Assembly: GCA_046582185.1 (NCBI GenBank)
Contig: JAYGEX010000013.1
Coordinates: forward strand, 62,001-126,000
Origin: GCA-002726655 sp046582185
GTDB taxonomy: Bacteria; Pseudomonadota; Gammaproteobacteria; Pseudomonadales; Azotimanducaceae
Direction: 5' to 3'
DNA length: 64,000 nt
The stretch's first letter is position 1; the number at the start of each line of letters is the position of its first letter. Under the pieces are notes generated by a model, which saw only the letters and a program-made list of their open reading frames with translations, ran no database searches and had not been told where the DNA came from. The position numbers and the translations under genes are program-made. Below, one piece after another: positions 54,391-62,481 of this stretch.

Positions 54391-54858
54391 CTATTGCATG
54401 ACGAAGCATGTAAGGTAAACGGACTCGATTCCTTCCTCGACTTCTATAATTCGGTTGATTTCATATTGAACCTGCTCACGAATCAGTTCTTTGCCTTTAC
54501 GGCTTGCCAGATCTGCATAGGTATGACCACTCAATACAAGAATGAGGGAGTTACGAATTTCCGGCGTATTGAGCTTGACCGTTTCGATGATCTCACTGTT
54601 TCGCGACATCAATTCCAGCGTGATTTGCAGATAACGGAGTGCTCCGTTCTGAACAAAATTAACCACAAATGGGTCAAGCGGCAAATAAATTGGTGGGGCC
54701 TTAACCTCCACCATCTCCTCGGCGTTTTCTTCTTCGGCGGCGTTCGCCATCTCACTTAATTTACTATCAACAATATAGTTCGCCAGGAATACAGACATAC
54801 CAACGCTGACGATGACGAGACCTAATACTGATGCAACAATGATAATTATCTTTTTCAA
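54391..54858 (-). CDS. fliL: FliL, flagellar basal body-associated protein
   Basis: A 155-residue inner-membrane protein with one N-terminal transmembrane segment (IIIVASVLGLVIVSVGMSVF) and a periplasmic domain beginning after an acidic linker (AAEEENAEEMVEVKAPPIYL). The FliL pattern includes LDPFVVNFVQNGALRYLQIT and ELIREQVQYEINRIIEVEEG. It supports stator function in flagella. The frame is open and the length normal, but it is followed nine bases later by broken fliM and no other flagellar gene is in the window, so it is probably an orphan. Confidence 0.9.
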   Translation of the reverse strand: MKKIIIIVASVLGLVIVSVGMSVFLANYIVDSKLSEMANAAEEENAEEMVEVKAPPIYLPLDPFVVNFVQNGALRYLQITLELMSRNSEIIETVKLNTPEIRNSLILVLSGHTYADLASRKGKELIREQVQYEINRIIEVEEGIESVYLTCFVMQ

Positions 54859-55125
54859 AATCCCTTCCTACTATCCTTGCTGAATTACATTCCATAGCAA
54901 TCAAGCCAGGGAAAATAAAATTACTAATGTTTGTAAGAGAGGGAGCAAATGTTATGCCAGATATATTTGTTATATAAATCAATGGCATGGAGATACGAGG
55001 AGATTAAACGCCAGCTATTTGACGGATCAGCAACAATGAATGCCACAAGAAATGTGCATCCGGGATTTAACTTACCAGTAGACAGGAACTATGGTTGGCG
55101 CTGTTAAGCGGCCCGGCTATTGAGA

Positions 55126-55332
55126 TTACTCGTTGTCACGCACGGCGGCTTCTATCGCCTGAAGACCTTCAACCACTTTCTTTACGGATTCCAATACTTG
55201 CTTGTATTTTTCATCCTCTGCCTCATCCTCACCCATGGTGTATTTAGCCGGTAACATTGCATAAGGATTACGTTTCAGGCGATCAAGCTCTGCCATCAAT
55301 TCGCCATGACGGCGCCGCTGCTTTAAAGTCAT
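55126..55332 (-). CDS. small charged protein of unknown function
   Basis: A 68-residue protein starting TLKQRRRHGELMAELDRLKR, then YAMLPAKYTMGEDEAEDEKY and a C-terminal helix (QVLESVKKVVEGLQAIEAAV). It is alpha-helical and charged, with no known domain that I recognise. The ATG at 55341 would add three residues. It lies in the decay zone but reads as a coherent protein. Confidence 0.45.
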   Translation of the reverse strand: MTLKQRRRHGELMAELDRLKRNPYAMLPAKYTMGEDEAEDEKYKQVLESVKKVVEGLQAIEAAVRDNE

Positions 55333-55434
55333 TTTCCACATTTCACCATGCTATCACGAGCGGCCCTCGCCATGGCGCCTTGCATACTAAGCTGAGTGAC
55401 AAATTGTCCCCAGCAGATGCCAATTGATTCGATA

Positions 55435-55584
55435 ATGAACAATGATCTCCTGATAGGAACCGCGCATCTCGAGGATTTACAATATCTCGCCGAGATATCC
55501 GTACATCCGGACTATGGCAGGCGTGGTAGAGGAACCAGGTCGCATCCAACCAGCATTAATCGACCCCCTAATTTGGGTAAGTAA
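55435..55584 (+). pseudogene. GNAT acetyltransferase remnant
   Basis: The frame contains LAEISVHPDYGRRGRGT, the motif A region of GNAT acetyltransferases (xEISVHPxYQRRGIG). It is preceded by only 20 residues of similar-looking sequence and then diverges to a stop at 55582-55584, so most of the fold is missing. Confidence 0.7.
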
Positions 55585-55592
55585 GGAACAAG

Positions 55593-55964
55593 ATGCCCAT
55601 TGTTACTATACAAGTCATCAGCGCTCAAACTCGAGACAGATATTCCACTGCCATCGTCCAGGAGCTTTCAGGCGCGCTCGGAAAAATATTCGATGGTGTG
55701 CCCGGCGGGACCTGAGTGAAGATGAATTATCTTGAGCAAAGCCAGTACGCAGAAAACGAGTCGACTGGTCACTCATCCATTCACCCCGTATTTATTGAAG
55801 TATTAAAACAGTCTTTGCCCGATGAATTGGCATTGGGGCTGGAAGCCAGGAAAATTGCTTCAGTTGTCTCCCAAATATTGGTACGACGAGAAGAGAATGT
55901 ACACGTGATTTACTTACCCGCGGGCAAGGGACGCGTCGCTTTTGGTGGAAAGCTTCTGACCTAG
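55593..55964 (+). pseudogene. tautomerase-family gene with in-frame TGA
   Basis: ATG 55593 opens PIVTIQVISAQTRDRYSTAI and VQELSGALGKIFDGVPGGT, followed by TGA at 55713-55715; the same frame continues VKMNYLEQSQYAENESTGHS to a proper stop at 55962-55964. The family (4-oxalocrotonate tautomerase-like, with catalytic Pro2 after Met) expects Trp at this point (GTW-V), so TGG has changed to TGA. A SD-like AAGGAA precedes the ATG, nine bases after the GNAT remnant. Read through, it is 123 codons. It is a pseudogene or a sequencing error; readthrough is not supported. Confidence 0.75.
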
Positions 55965-56111
55965 TAAAGCTGTTCAAGCTCATCTTATGTTGAAGAAATC
56001 TCCTCATAGTATATGGATGAAAAACAATTTACTGTTCCACTTCCTTTATCATGGCCCGGTACTACATTTTTAGTATCACGACGCTTTTCTAAAATTGAAC
56101 GGAAACTCCAA

Positions 56112-56528
56112 ATGCGCATCTTATCAACACTGGTTTTTACTCTTCTACTCGTCAGTTGTAGCGATCCCCTCATAGGAATTCCTGGTGGGGAATTATCCGG
56201 GGAAATCGCCTCACCACCGGCTGTATGGGGCAATGTCCCGGAAACAATACAGCTTGAAACGCGGCCCTCGGAACCTTACTCAATTAACATCTGGAGTGTT
56301 GGCATTGAGCAATCTCTGTACATAGCAACCAGTGAGGAAGGAACCAACTGGACTGAATTTTTCACCTCAGATGCCAATGTCAGAGTAAGAATAGATGGTA
56401 CTGTCTATCCGCTAGCTGCCGTCCCGATAATGGATACAAATGAGAGAAACCGAGTCATATCAGCCTATACAAACAAATATGACCACTCAGAGCTTGGCAT
56501 GATCTTTCGGCTGGATCGGCGAATGTGA
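56112..56528 (+). CDS. lipoprotein with a DUF2255/split-barrel-like segment
   Basis: A 138-residue lipoprotein: RILSTLVFTLLLVSC gives the lipobox (LVSC, Cys at position 16). The C-terminal part, INIWSVGIEQSLYIATSEEG, TSDANVRVRIDGTVYPLAAV and MDTNERNRVISAYTNKYD, resembles the DUF2255/deazaflavin-nitroreductase-like pattern (V-RVGDxLYVR). If so it may bind a flavin-type ligand; that is inference. I chose the ATG at 56112, where the signal begins, instead of 56013. No operon partner is close. Confidence 0.55.
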   Translation: MRILSTLVFTLLLVSCSDPLIGIPGGELSGEIASPPAVWGNVPETIQLETRPSEPYSINIWSVGIEQSLYIATSEEGTNWTEFFTSDANVRVRIDGTVYPLAAVPIMDTNERNRVISAYTNKYDHSELGMIFRLDRRM

Positions 56529-56694
56529 GTAGCCAAATTCTGACTATAGGCTTCACATCAACGGTGTAATCTTCTCAGCCTCTGGATCCACCTTGTGATC
56601 GGTTCCCCGCGGTTAACGAACAGAGAGAACCCATCGGATTGCAATGGCTTATTTCAATTGGCCTTGATCTGACGATTTTTTTGCAGACCCCACT

Positions 56695-57313
56695 TCAGTC
56701 TAACGGAACGACTTGTGCCGCGGATAAGATAGATCTTATCGCCGATTCATCTAATTCATCCGCCAAACTGAGAAAGACCACGCGGGTTGAGGGGGTATCT
56801 GATTGGGTATCAAAAGGGGTCAACCAATACACGAAATTCAAAGGTATCTTCACAAAATGTCTGCATGCGCATACCAGGGCAGCCACCACTTCGATCACCA
56901 AATTTTACGATAATCTGCTCGCCCTCACGAAGAAAACCGCGCACCACTTTGATATAGAGCGTCTTATCCCATGGTCTAATATTTCGCTTCATATCGTATT
57001 CAATATGAAGAATCGCGCCATGGGATGCCTCAACGGTGACATAGTTGGCAGCGGCAGGATCATCAAACTGTGGTTTACCCATGTCGCTGGCAAAGCGATG
57101 TACAACTTTAATAGAGCCGGTATCGTCGATACCAAAGCACCCGGCGGTATAGGTGAAGGTAAACGACTGATAAGACCCTGCTTCAAATTGTCCCTTGGGC
57201 TCCACGGTAGCAGTGCCCATTTTTTCGGGCAGATATTTTGAGTGTTTCCACAGGGCAGACAGAATGACCATCAATTGGCCGTCCAAACTCACAGCCGCAT
57301 AATACCGAGCCAT
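56695..57313 (-). pseudogene. DUF3604-like N-terminal domain remnant, frameshifted
   Basis: The frame from 57313 reads KMGTATVEPKGQFEAGSYQS, DDTGSIKVVHRFASDMGKPQ and AANYVTVEASHGAILHIEYD, the N-terminal beta domain of DUF3604-type proteins, up to VDPF. A one-base shift at TTTT (about 56812-56822) moves the frame; the other frame continues DTQSDTPSTRVVFLSLADEL. The main catalytic domain that should follow is absent. It is a truncated pseudogene. Confidence 0.6.
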
Positions 57314-57428
57314 AGAAACTATAGCTTTAGAGTACCAAAATCTTTATAAAGGCATATACCGCCGATTATTTTTTTATTACAGTGCTGAGATGTATTCTCT
57401 TGATATCACTACGTTAGGGTGAATTCAG

Positions 57429-58130
57429 ATGACGACGATCTACCAGATTACCGATACGCATGTTGGTTTAGAAGACGACAATGTCGCCCGGAAAAACTTT
57501 CTGGTGTTGATGGATTATGTTTCACAGAATCCTGTTGATTTTTTACTGATCACCGGTGATTTACCCAATGTCGACGGAAGCACCGAAATTTACGCCTGGA
57601 TGAAATCAAAGATTCCAGCCGCCCAAAAGACATATGTAATTCCTGGCAATCATGATTACTCAGATAATTTATTCCAGGTGTTTGGTGAAGAGATATGCGG
57701 CAACAAGGATTTTGTCTTTACCATTCAACTTGAATCCATCGACCTGGTGTTTACCAACACCGGATCAACCAACTTCCCGGAATCGCAACTAGCATACCTG
57801 CAAAGACCAGAAGTCAGAGAGCACTCTGTTTTGTTTACCCACTTCCCCACTAAAAAAATATCCGATGGCTTTATGGATAGAAATTATCCACTACAAAATA
57901 TTGACGCCACAGATAAAGCCATCCGCGCAAGCAATATTGACCACGTCTTCTGCGGGCATTTTCATACTGAGTTTATGGTCGAGGATGGATACAAACTGAA
58001 TGTCACACCCTCGCCCGCATTCGAAGTTGAGCTGCACGCGATCAAGGCGAAAATTACATCGCCACGGATTCCAATCAGGGAAATTAACATTCAGGGTACT
58101 ACGACAACATCTTCTGTTATTTACTTGTAA
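57429..58130 (+). CDS. CpdA-like metallophosphoesterase
   Basis: A 233-residue calcineurin-like phosphoesterase. The five metal blocks are present: IYQITDTHVG (DxH), DFLLITGDLPN (GD), VIPGNHDYSD (GNHD), SVLFTHFP and VFCGHFHTEF (GHxH). It is similar to CpdA 3',5'-cAMP phosphodiesterases, which hydrolyse cyclic nucleotides with two metals in the cytoplasm. Substrate is not certain. An upstream AGGGTG may serve as a ribosome site. It stands alone. Confidence 0.88.
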   Translation: MTTIYQITDTHVGLEDDNVARKNFLVLMDYVSQNPVDFLLITGDLPNVDGSTEIYAWMKSKIPAAQKTYVIPGNHDYSDNLFQVFGEEICGNKDFVFTIQLESIDLVFTNTGSTNFPESQLAYLQRPEVREHSVLFTHFPTKKISDGFMDRNYPLQNIDATDKAIRASNIDHVFCGHFHTEFMVEDGYKLNVTPSPAFEVELHAIKAKITSPRIPIREINIQGTTTTSSVIYL

Positions 58131-58337
58131 AAGCTGCATGCGAATTCGAAGGTCGGAACCTTCATCGGAATCATCCGCCAATATTGCTATAGAAGCGGAC
58201 TTCTCTGCCTCCTACTGGTGACTCTCTTGCAAGGGTGACTAAGTCTTTTGCACACATTAGTGGCTACAGTTGGCGTTAAGGTTCACTAGTTCGTTCTGCC
58301 CTGGAAACAGCTAAAATAGGATGACAAGCCGGATTGC

Positions 58338-58379
58338 CTTATCAATAGATCCCTATCAACCGATCCTTATCAATAGAGC
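58338..58379. repeat. 14-bp tandem repeat, three copies
   Basis: Three head-to-tail copies of CTTATCAATAGATC, the middle one with three changes. Confidence 0.8.
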
Positions 58380-58514
58380 ATGCAAAATGCTGCATCACAC
58401 TTACATCCGTTATGGTTGCGCCACACAGTTATCCTTCAAAACCTGTATTCCGGGGGAAGATCATTTATCCTTGATCGGCTTAAGCAGTTTCAACGTATGT
58501 TGAAGCTAACTGAC

Positions 58515-58550
58515 GAAGTTCTTCAGGTCTTAGGAGGAACCTGAAACTTC
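58515..58550. repeat. imperfect hairpin
   Basis: GAAGTTCTTCAGGT and ACCTGAAACTTC pair with a two-base bulge around a short loop; it lies between the phosphoesterase and the SnoaL-like stop. No T run follows, so it is a weak terminator candidate. Confidence 0.35.
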
Positions 58551-58582
58551 CGCTAATGGCCGATAGCAGGTCTTCTCTTGGC

Positions 58583-59029
58583 CTAATTCAGTATGGGGAC
58601 GGCGGAAGAGTGGTGATCTACTATTAACCATTTGCCGGTCTCGTCACGTTCATAAACAAAGCTAAACCTCGCATTGACCCTAGTCTGTTCGCCGTCCCGC
58701 ACGTCGGTGAATTGGTAATAGCCCGTGTTTATAGCAATATCGCCAAAAACACGTGGTCTTTGATCGCCCAACAACACTCTGGCATCGGGGCCAATAACTT
58801 CAAAATAATCACGCACCTCCGATGGTTCGTCCCGAAGGGTTGGAGAAACGGTTCCCCAGAATACGGCCGCCGCTGAGTAGTGGGCTAGGATGTTTTCTAT
58901 AACTCTGCTGTTAAAAGCGTCAGCCCATGCTTGAGTTGCGTCTTTGACCGCTTCGACAGGGTTTGCGAAGACAAGTTTTGAAGCGAAAAGAATGAACAAC
59001 GTAATGATTATTTTGTTTGGAAGTTTCAT
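58583..59029 (-). CDS. exported SnoaL/SgcJ-like NTF2-fold protein
   Basis: A 148-residue protein with a signal peptide (KLPNKIIITLFILFASKLVF). The mature part (VEAVKDATQAWADAFNSRVI, YSAAAVFWGTVSPTLRDEPS, TRVNARFSFVYERDETGKWL, IVDHHSSAVP) fits the SgcJ/EcaC or CaMKII-association type NTF2-like family, which are small ligand-binding or enzymatic barrels. The ATG at 59029 starts the signal; the longer frame adds a Lys/Arg-rich stretch that is not signal-like. Ligand unknown. Confidence 0.78.
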   Translation of the reverse strand: MKLPNKIIITLFILFASKLVFANPVEAVKDATQAWADAFNSRVIENILAHYSAAAVFWGTVSPTLRDEPSEVRDYFEVIGPDARVLLGDQRPRVFGDIAINTGYYQFTDVRDGEQTRVNARFSFVYERDETGKWLIVDHHSSAVPILN

Positions 59030-59515
59030 GTACTGGTTCCGATTCCGAGGTTTGCTCTTATAGCATCTATTCTTCAATAAAATTTAAACATGAAGATTAC
59101 CAGTGAAACGAATAACCCTATAAATAATTGGGGTCGGAGTAAAATTTACATTTTTAATACATCACTGACCCAGACATAATCCAGAAGATCCTGGATCATA
59201 TCAAAGCGCAACCACCACCGAATCAACCTGCAACAGCTATCCAATCCTAAAACATGCCTGGATAAACAGCCAAAACACCTCTGTCCGTCCTCTAAATCTC
59301 CTAAGTGATCAACCCGACCGTCTGTAAGACAATAGATCAGTGGCTATTCAGACATTTCACCATACACTACCGACAAACTGCCCCACGGACTTCTTTTCGA
59401 AAAAAAACTCAATCAGGGTACTTTTGAAATCTTGGAAAACACTGTTTAAAATTACTATTCACGGATTTAGCACGTTTAACCGTGGTGTTCACGAGAATTT
59501 TTTGTCGGATCAAGG
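59030..59515. other. intergenic region
   Basis: About 490 bases. A GGGGTCGGAGTAAAATTTAC segment (from 59130) is reminiscent of the ends of REP-type elements. No gene remnant could be identified with confidence. Confidence 0.4.
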
Positions 59516-61084
59516 CTAGCCTATGGGCGGCGGTTCAATATCCAGCATTACCTCAATTAACATAGGCCCGCGCTCCTTCATTGCCGACTCAAACAAACGA
59601 TTGAATTCTTCTGCTGTTGTCGCACGTCCGGCTTTAACACCCATGCCTTCAGACAGTTTAATGAAATCCAGATCCGGATTACTGATATCAAGCATATCCA
59701 ATGTCTTTTTGTTCATGGATTGTGCACCCACTCGCGCCAGCTCAATTTGCAGAATCTGGTACTTTCGGTTTGCAAATATCACGACGCAGATATCCAGATT
59801 CTCCCTGGCCATGGTCCACAAGGATTGTATGGTATACATGGCACCGCCATCTCCATGAAGGCAAATCACTTTGCTATCGGGGCAGGCGACTGCTGCACCG
59901 ATTGAATTTGGCAATCCAAATCCAATTGAGCCACCTGTAAGCGACAGCCATTGATGTGGCTCAGCGGTTTCACTCAAGGGATAGGTGAGAAACCCAGCGG
60001 TGGCACTCTCATCAACGACAACTGAATCCGTTGGCATAAATTCAGCGAAGGCTCGAGCAACCGTTTCCGGTGATAAACTACCCGCTGCCAACCCGGGTTT
60101 TTTTAACAATTGCCTGCGCGGACGAAGATTTAAGGCACCGATTTCATCGGCAAGTTTCTCTAATGCATCCTGTGCGTCTTGTGATACTTCCGCCAGGGTA
60201 TGCAGCGTACATCCGCTGGGATAAAACTCACTGACCTTGCCCGGATATGCAAAGAATCCAACCGGCGCTTTGGTCCCAACCATAATCAGCTGCTCGGCAT
60301 CCTCAAGTTGAACGGTCGCCTGCTCTGCGAAATAGCCAAGCTTCTCCACCGGACAACGACCTTCCCCTCTCGCTATCTTCGCCGTAAAGGTGTCACAAAA
60401 TATCCTTGCACCACTTGATTGTGATATTTGATCCGCCAATTCAATACATCGTTCTGTAAGCGCTAGATTTGACATTAATATAATTGTTGTCTTGCCGTTC
60501 TTCAGAAACTCGGCCGCCGTCTTAATCGCTTCATCCGATGCCGTGGGTGCTTTGGGTAAATCCCGGGTGGCAACAGCGTCGACAGACTCATCCCACGCAC
60601 AATCGGCAGGCACGATCAGGGTCGCAATCTGACCGGGTTTTACATTGGCTGCAACAACTGCATCGGCTGCATCACCGGGAAGACTTTTAGCATCCGCCAC
60701 ACTTCTAACCCAATGAGAAATAGGCGAGGCAAGACCAATGACATCAGAATTTAGAGGTGCATTATATTTTTTGTGGTAGGTCGCATGATCACCAATGAGG
60801 TTGAGTACCGGAGAGTTAGCTTTATAGGCATTGTGCAAATTCGCGGAGGCATTGGACAGGCCTGGACCAAGGTGCAATAAGGTGCAGGCTGGCTTTCCCG
60901 CCATTCGACCATAACCGTCTGCGGCCCCGGAGCAGACACCTTCGAATAAACTTAAAATGGCATGCATACCATCGGTTTTGCCGATCGCGGCAACCATGTG
61001 CATTTCAGAGGTCCCGGGATTACTAAAACAAACTTCAACGCCGTTGTTAATCAGCGTCTTCAACATACTCTCAGCACCATTCAT
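59516..61084 (-). CDS. ThDP-dependent enzyme (acetolactate synthase / benzoylformate decarboxylase-like)
   Basis: A 522-residue thiamine-diphosphate enzyme of the IlvB/MdlC group. The catalytic Glu is in LFEGVCSGAADGYGRMAG, the ThDP-Mg site GDGGAMYTIQSLWTMARENL ends with the FANRKY Asn, and VVVDESATAGFLTYPLSETA and LTGGSIGFGLPNSIGAAVAC are typical of the C-terminal domain. No ilvN small subunit is next to it, and the wording is closer to uncharacterised acetolactate synthase-like or benzoylformate decarboxylase-like proteins than to true IlvB. The ATG at 61084 has GGAG eight bases upstream. It is divergent from the psp-like operon. Confidence 0.85.
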   Translation of the reverse strand: MNGAESMLKTLINNGVEVCFSNPGTSEMHMVAAIGKTDGMHAILSLFEGVCSGAADGYGRMAGKPACTLLHLGPGLSNASANLHNAYKANSPVLNLIGDHATYHKKYNAPLNSDVIGLASPISHWVRSVADAKSLPGDAADAVVAANVKPGQIATLIVPADCAWDESVDAVATRDLPKAPTASDEAIKTAAEFLKNGKTTIILMSNLALTERCIELADQISQSSGARIFCDTFTAKIARGEGRCPVEKLGYFAEQATVQLEDAEQLIMVGTKAPVGFFAYPGKVSEFYPSGCTLHTLAEVSQDAQDALEKLADEIGALNLRPRRQLLKKPGLAAGSLSPETVARAFAEFMPTDSVVVDESATAGFLTYPLSETAEPHQWLSLTGGSIGFGLPNSIGAAVACPDSKVICLHGDGGAMYTIQSLWTMARENLDICVVIFANRKYQILQIELARVGAQSMNKKTLDMLDISNPDLDFIKLSEGMGVKAGRATTAEEFNRLFESAMKERGPMLIEVMLDIEPPPIG

Positions 61085-61246
61085 ATACACATCTCCGGAG
61101 TTGCATGCGGCCATGGCAATTCGCCAACCGCTTTGGAAGTTAAAAAAAGAGCCGGCAGTATAGCTCGATCTTGTCCGTAATTAGAAACCGCTGCTGCTCC
61201 TGCGCGAGTCCGCTTAAGCAGGGCACCAAACTGACAGGTAATGTGA

Positions 61247-61261
61247 TGGTTAAATTAACCA
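61247..61261. promoter_or_regulatory. palindrome TGGTTAA-A-TTAACCA, candidate enhancer site
   Basis: Seven-base arms around one base, about 100 bases upstream of the sigma-54 promoter elements. The position is right for an activator site, but no known PspF box is asserted. Confidence 0.45.
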
Positions 61262-61316
61262 CTTTGGAGTCAGCAAGTAACCGACATCGCTAACGTTTCC
61301 AAACGACCTTTATATA

Positions 61317-61329
61317 AATCAATAGCTTA
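61317..61329 (+). promoter_or_regulatory. IHF-like binding site
   Basis: AATCAATAGCTTA matches the IHF core consensus WATCAA-N4-TTR at all fixed positions. It lies between the palindrome and the -24/-12 promoter, as in enhancer-dependent promoters. Confidence 0.5.
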
Positions 61330-61345
61330 TGCGACTAATTCGAGT

Positions 61346-61361
61346 TGGCATGATAGTTGTA
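61346..61361 (+). promoter_or_regulatory. sigma-54 (-24/-12) type promoter
   Basis: TGGCATG-ATAG-TTGTA matches the sigma-54 consensus TGGCACG-N4-TTGCA in spacing and at most positions; the -12 TTGTA variant is, as I recall, what the E. coli pspA promoter uses. The ATG of the first gene is 57 bases downstream. Confidence 0.65.
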
Positions 61362-61418
61362 ATACTACTCACTACATAAACCAAATTAACTACTCAATAG
61401 AGCCAGCGGAATCAACAA

Positions 61419-61643
61419 ATGAGCCACAACACAAATAAATTCAGACCAACTACTAACTGGATGACGACTGCGCTGCTGACACTGTTCGTTTCCACCTTTG
61501 GCATATTCGCTCAATCCCATGCCAGCGAGCGAACTGTCAGTTTACAGGACATCACCGAAAGAATTTCCAGGCAGGCAGTGGACGGGATTTCCTACTGCGA
61601 TACCAATGTTAAAAAGAGCCAGAACGTAATTCTCTATCGATAA
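61419..61643 (+). CDS. small exported protein, first gene of the psp-like operon
   Basis: A 74-residue protein with a signal peptide: a polar N-terminus, then MTTALLTLFVSTFGIFAQSH, probable cleavage after ASA-type sequence near residue 36. The mature part is only about 37 residues (RTVSLQDITERISRQAVDGI, then one Cys) and has no known family to me. It is 27 bases upstream of pspA and downstream of the sigma-54 type promoter, so it may be an envelope-stress effector or sensor (inference). Confidence 0.6.
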   Translation: MSHNTNKFRPTTNWMTTALLTLFVSTFGIFAQSHASERTVSLQDITERISRQAVDGISYCDTNVKKSQNVILYR

Positions 61644-61670
61644 TCGTAATTGCCAATCGGAGCAAACCTT

Positions 61671-62393
61671 ATGAACGTAGTTAATAGATTTTCAGATATC
61701 ATCAACGCCAATATCAATGCGGTTCTCGATCAGGCCGAAGATCCAAATAAAATGATCAAACATATTACTCGCGAAATGCAGGCGACACTCGTGGATGTGC
61801 GAGCGGCGTCGGCAAGTTATATCGCCGACAAGAAGAAGATAAAAGAACAAATAGATGCATCCAAGCGACAGGTTCTTTCCTGGGAACAAAAGGCAGCGCT
61901 TGCCATCTCCAAGGACCGAGATGATCTGGCAAAGGCTGCGATTCAGGAAAGGCTAAGGCACGATAATATTGTTGAAGCTCTCGAAGTTGAGTACAAGCAG
62001 GTTGGTGATTCGCTGGCCAAGTTAAAGAGAGATGCTGATGAGCTTGCACAAAAGCTGGCTCTTGCAAAGACCCGACAGAAGGCACTCATCTTGCGCGGCC
62101 AAACGGCGAAATCCCGGCTGCAGGTCAAGAGACAACTTCATGACGTCAACCGCGAGAATGCCCTGGCAAAATTCGAAGCCTACGAGCGAAAACTCGACGA
62201 CCTGGAAGGCGAAGTAGAATCCTACGAGTTCTCAAGCTCATCTGCACTGACCAACAGAAGCCTGGAACAGGAAATCAATGCACTCCAGGACGACCGACAT
62301 TTGATAGAGGAACTGGAGGAGTTGAAGGCAAGATTGACTCCCCAAATTACCTCCGCTAACGCCGCCTCCGCCGGGGTTCAAAACTCAGCCTAG
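61671..62393 (+). CDS. pspA: PspA, phage shock protein A
   Basis: A 240-residue PspA/IM30/Vipp1-family coiled-coil protein that binds stressed inner membranes and, in E. coli, restrains the activator PspF. VVNRFSDIINANINAVLDQA at the N-terminus is the amphipathic membrane-binding helix, and EDPNKMIKHITREMQATLVD, ALEVEYKQVGDSLAKLKRDA and ALIEELEELKARL are typical coiled-coil segments. I chose ATG 61671 (CGGAG nearby upstream) because the family begins there. The neighbouring small exported protein and Pmp3-like protein are likely partners in envelope stress. Confidence 0.93.
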   Translation: MNVVNRFSDIINANINAVLDQAEDPNKMIKHITREMQATLVDVRAASASYIADKKKIKEQIDASKRQVLSWEQKAALAISKDRDDLAKAAIQERLRHDNIVEALEVEYKQVGDSLAKLKRDADELAQKLALAKTRQKALILRGQTAKSRLQVKRQLHDVNRENALAKFEAYERKLDDLEGEVESYEFSSSSALTNRSLEQEINALQDDRHLIEELEELKARLTPQITSANAASAGVQNSA

Positions 62394-62416
62394 GTAATAC
62401 AGTCCGTCACAATTAC

Positions 62417-62431
62417 GGTGTAAAACACCGG
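62417..62431. other. small hairpin between pspA and the Pmp3-like gene
   Basis: CGGTGT-AAA-ACACCG, 24 bases after the pspA stop. It may act as a processing or attenuation hairpin; there is no T tract, so it is not called a terminator. Confidence 0.4.
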
Positions 62432-62481
62432 TTGATGTAATAATATGGCGGCCATAAGAACTACAATAAGGGAAACCTAAA

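Larger units (their letters stand above)
58131..58582. other. intergenic region with repeats
   Basis: About 450 bases with no gene. It holds a 14-bp tandem repeat at 58338-58379 and an imperfect hairpin at 58515-58550. Confidence 0.5.
61085..61418. other. divergent regulatory region of the psp-like operon
   Basis: It contains a palindrome at 61247-61261, an IHF-like site at 61317-61329 and a sigma-54 type promoter at 61346-61361, in the order expected for an enhancer-dependent promoter. No gene is present. Confidence 0.6.

Noticed and set aside
55593..55964. TGA as a sense or selenocysteine codon in the tautomerase frame
   Set aside because: Many intact genes in the window end at TGA, no SECIS-like hairpin was recognised after it, and Trp, not Cys or Sec, is expected there.
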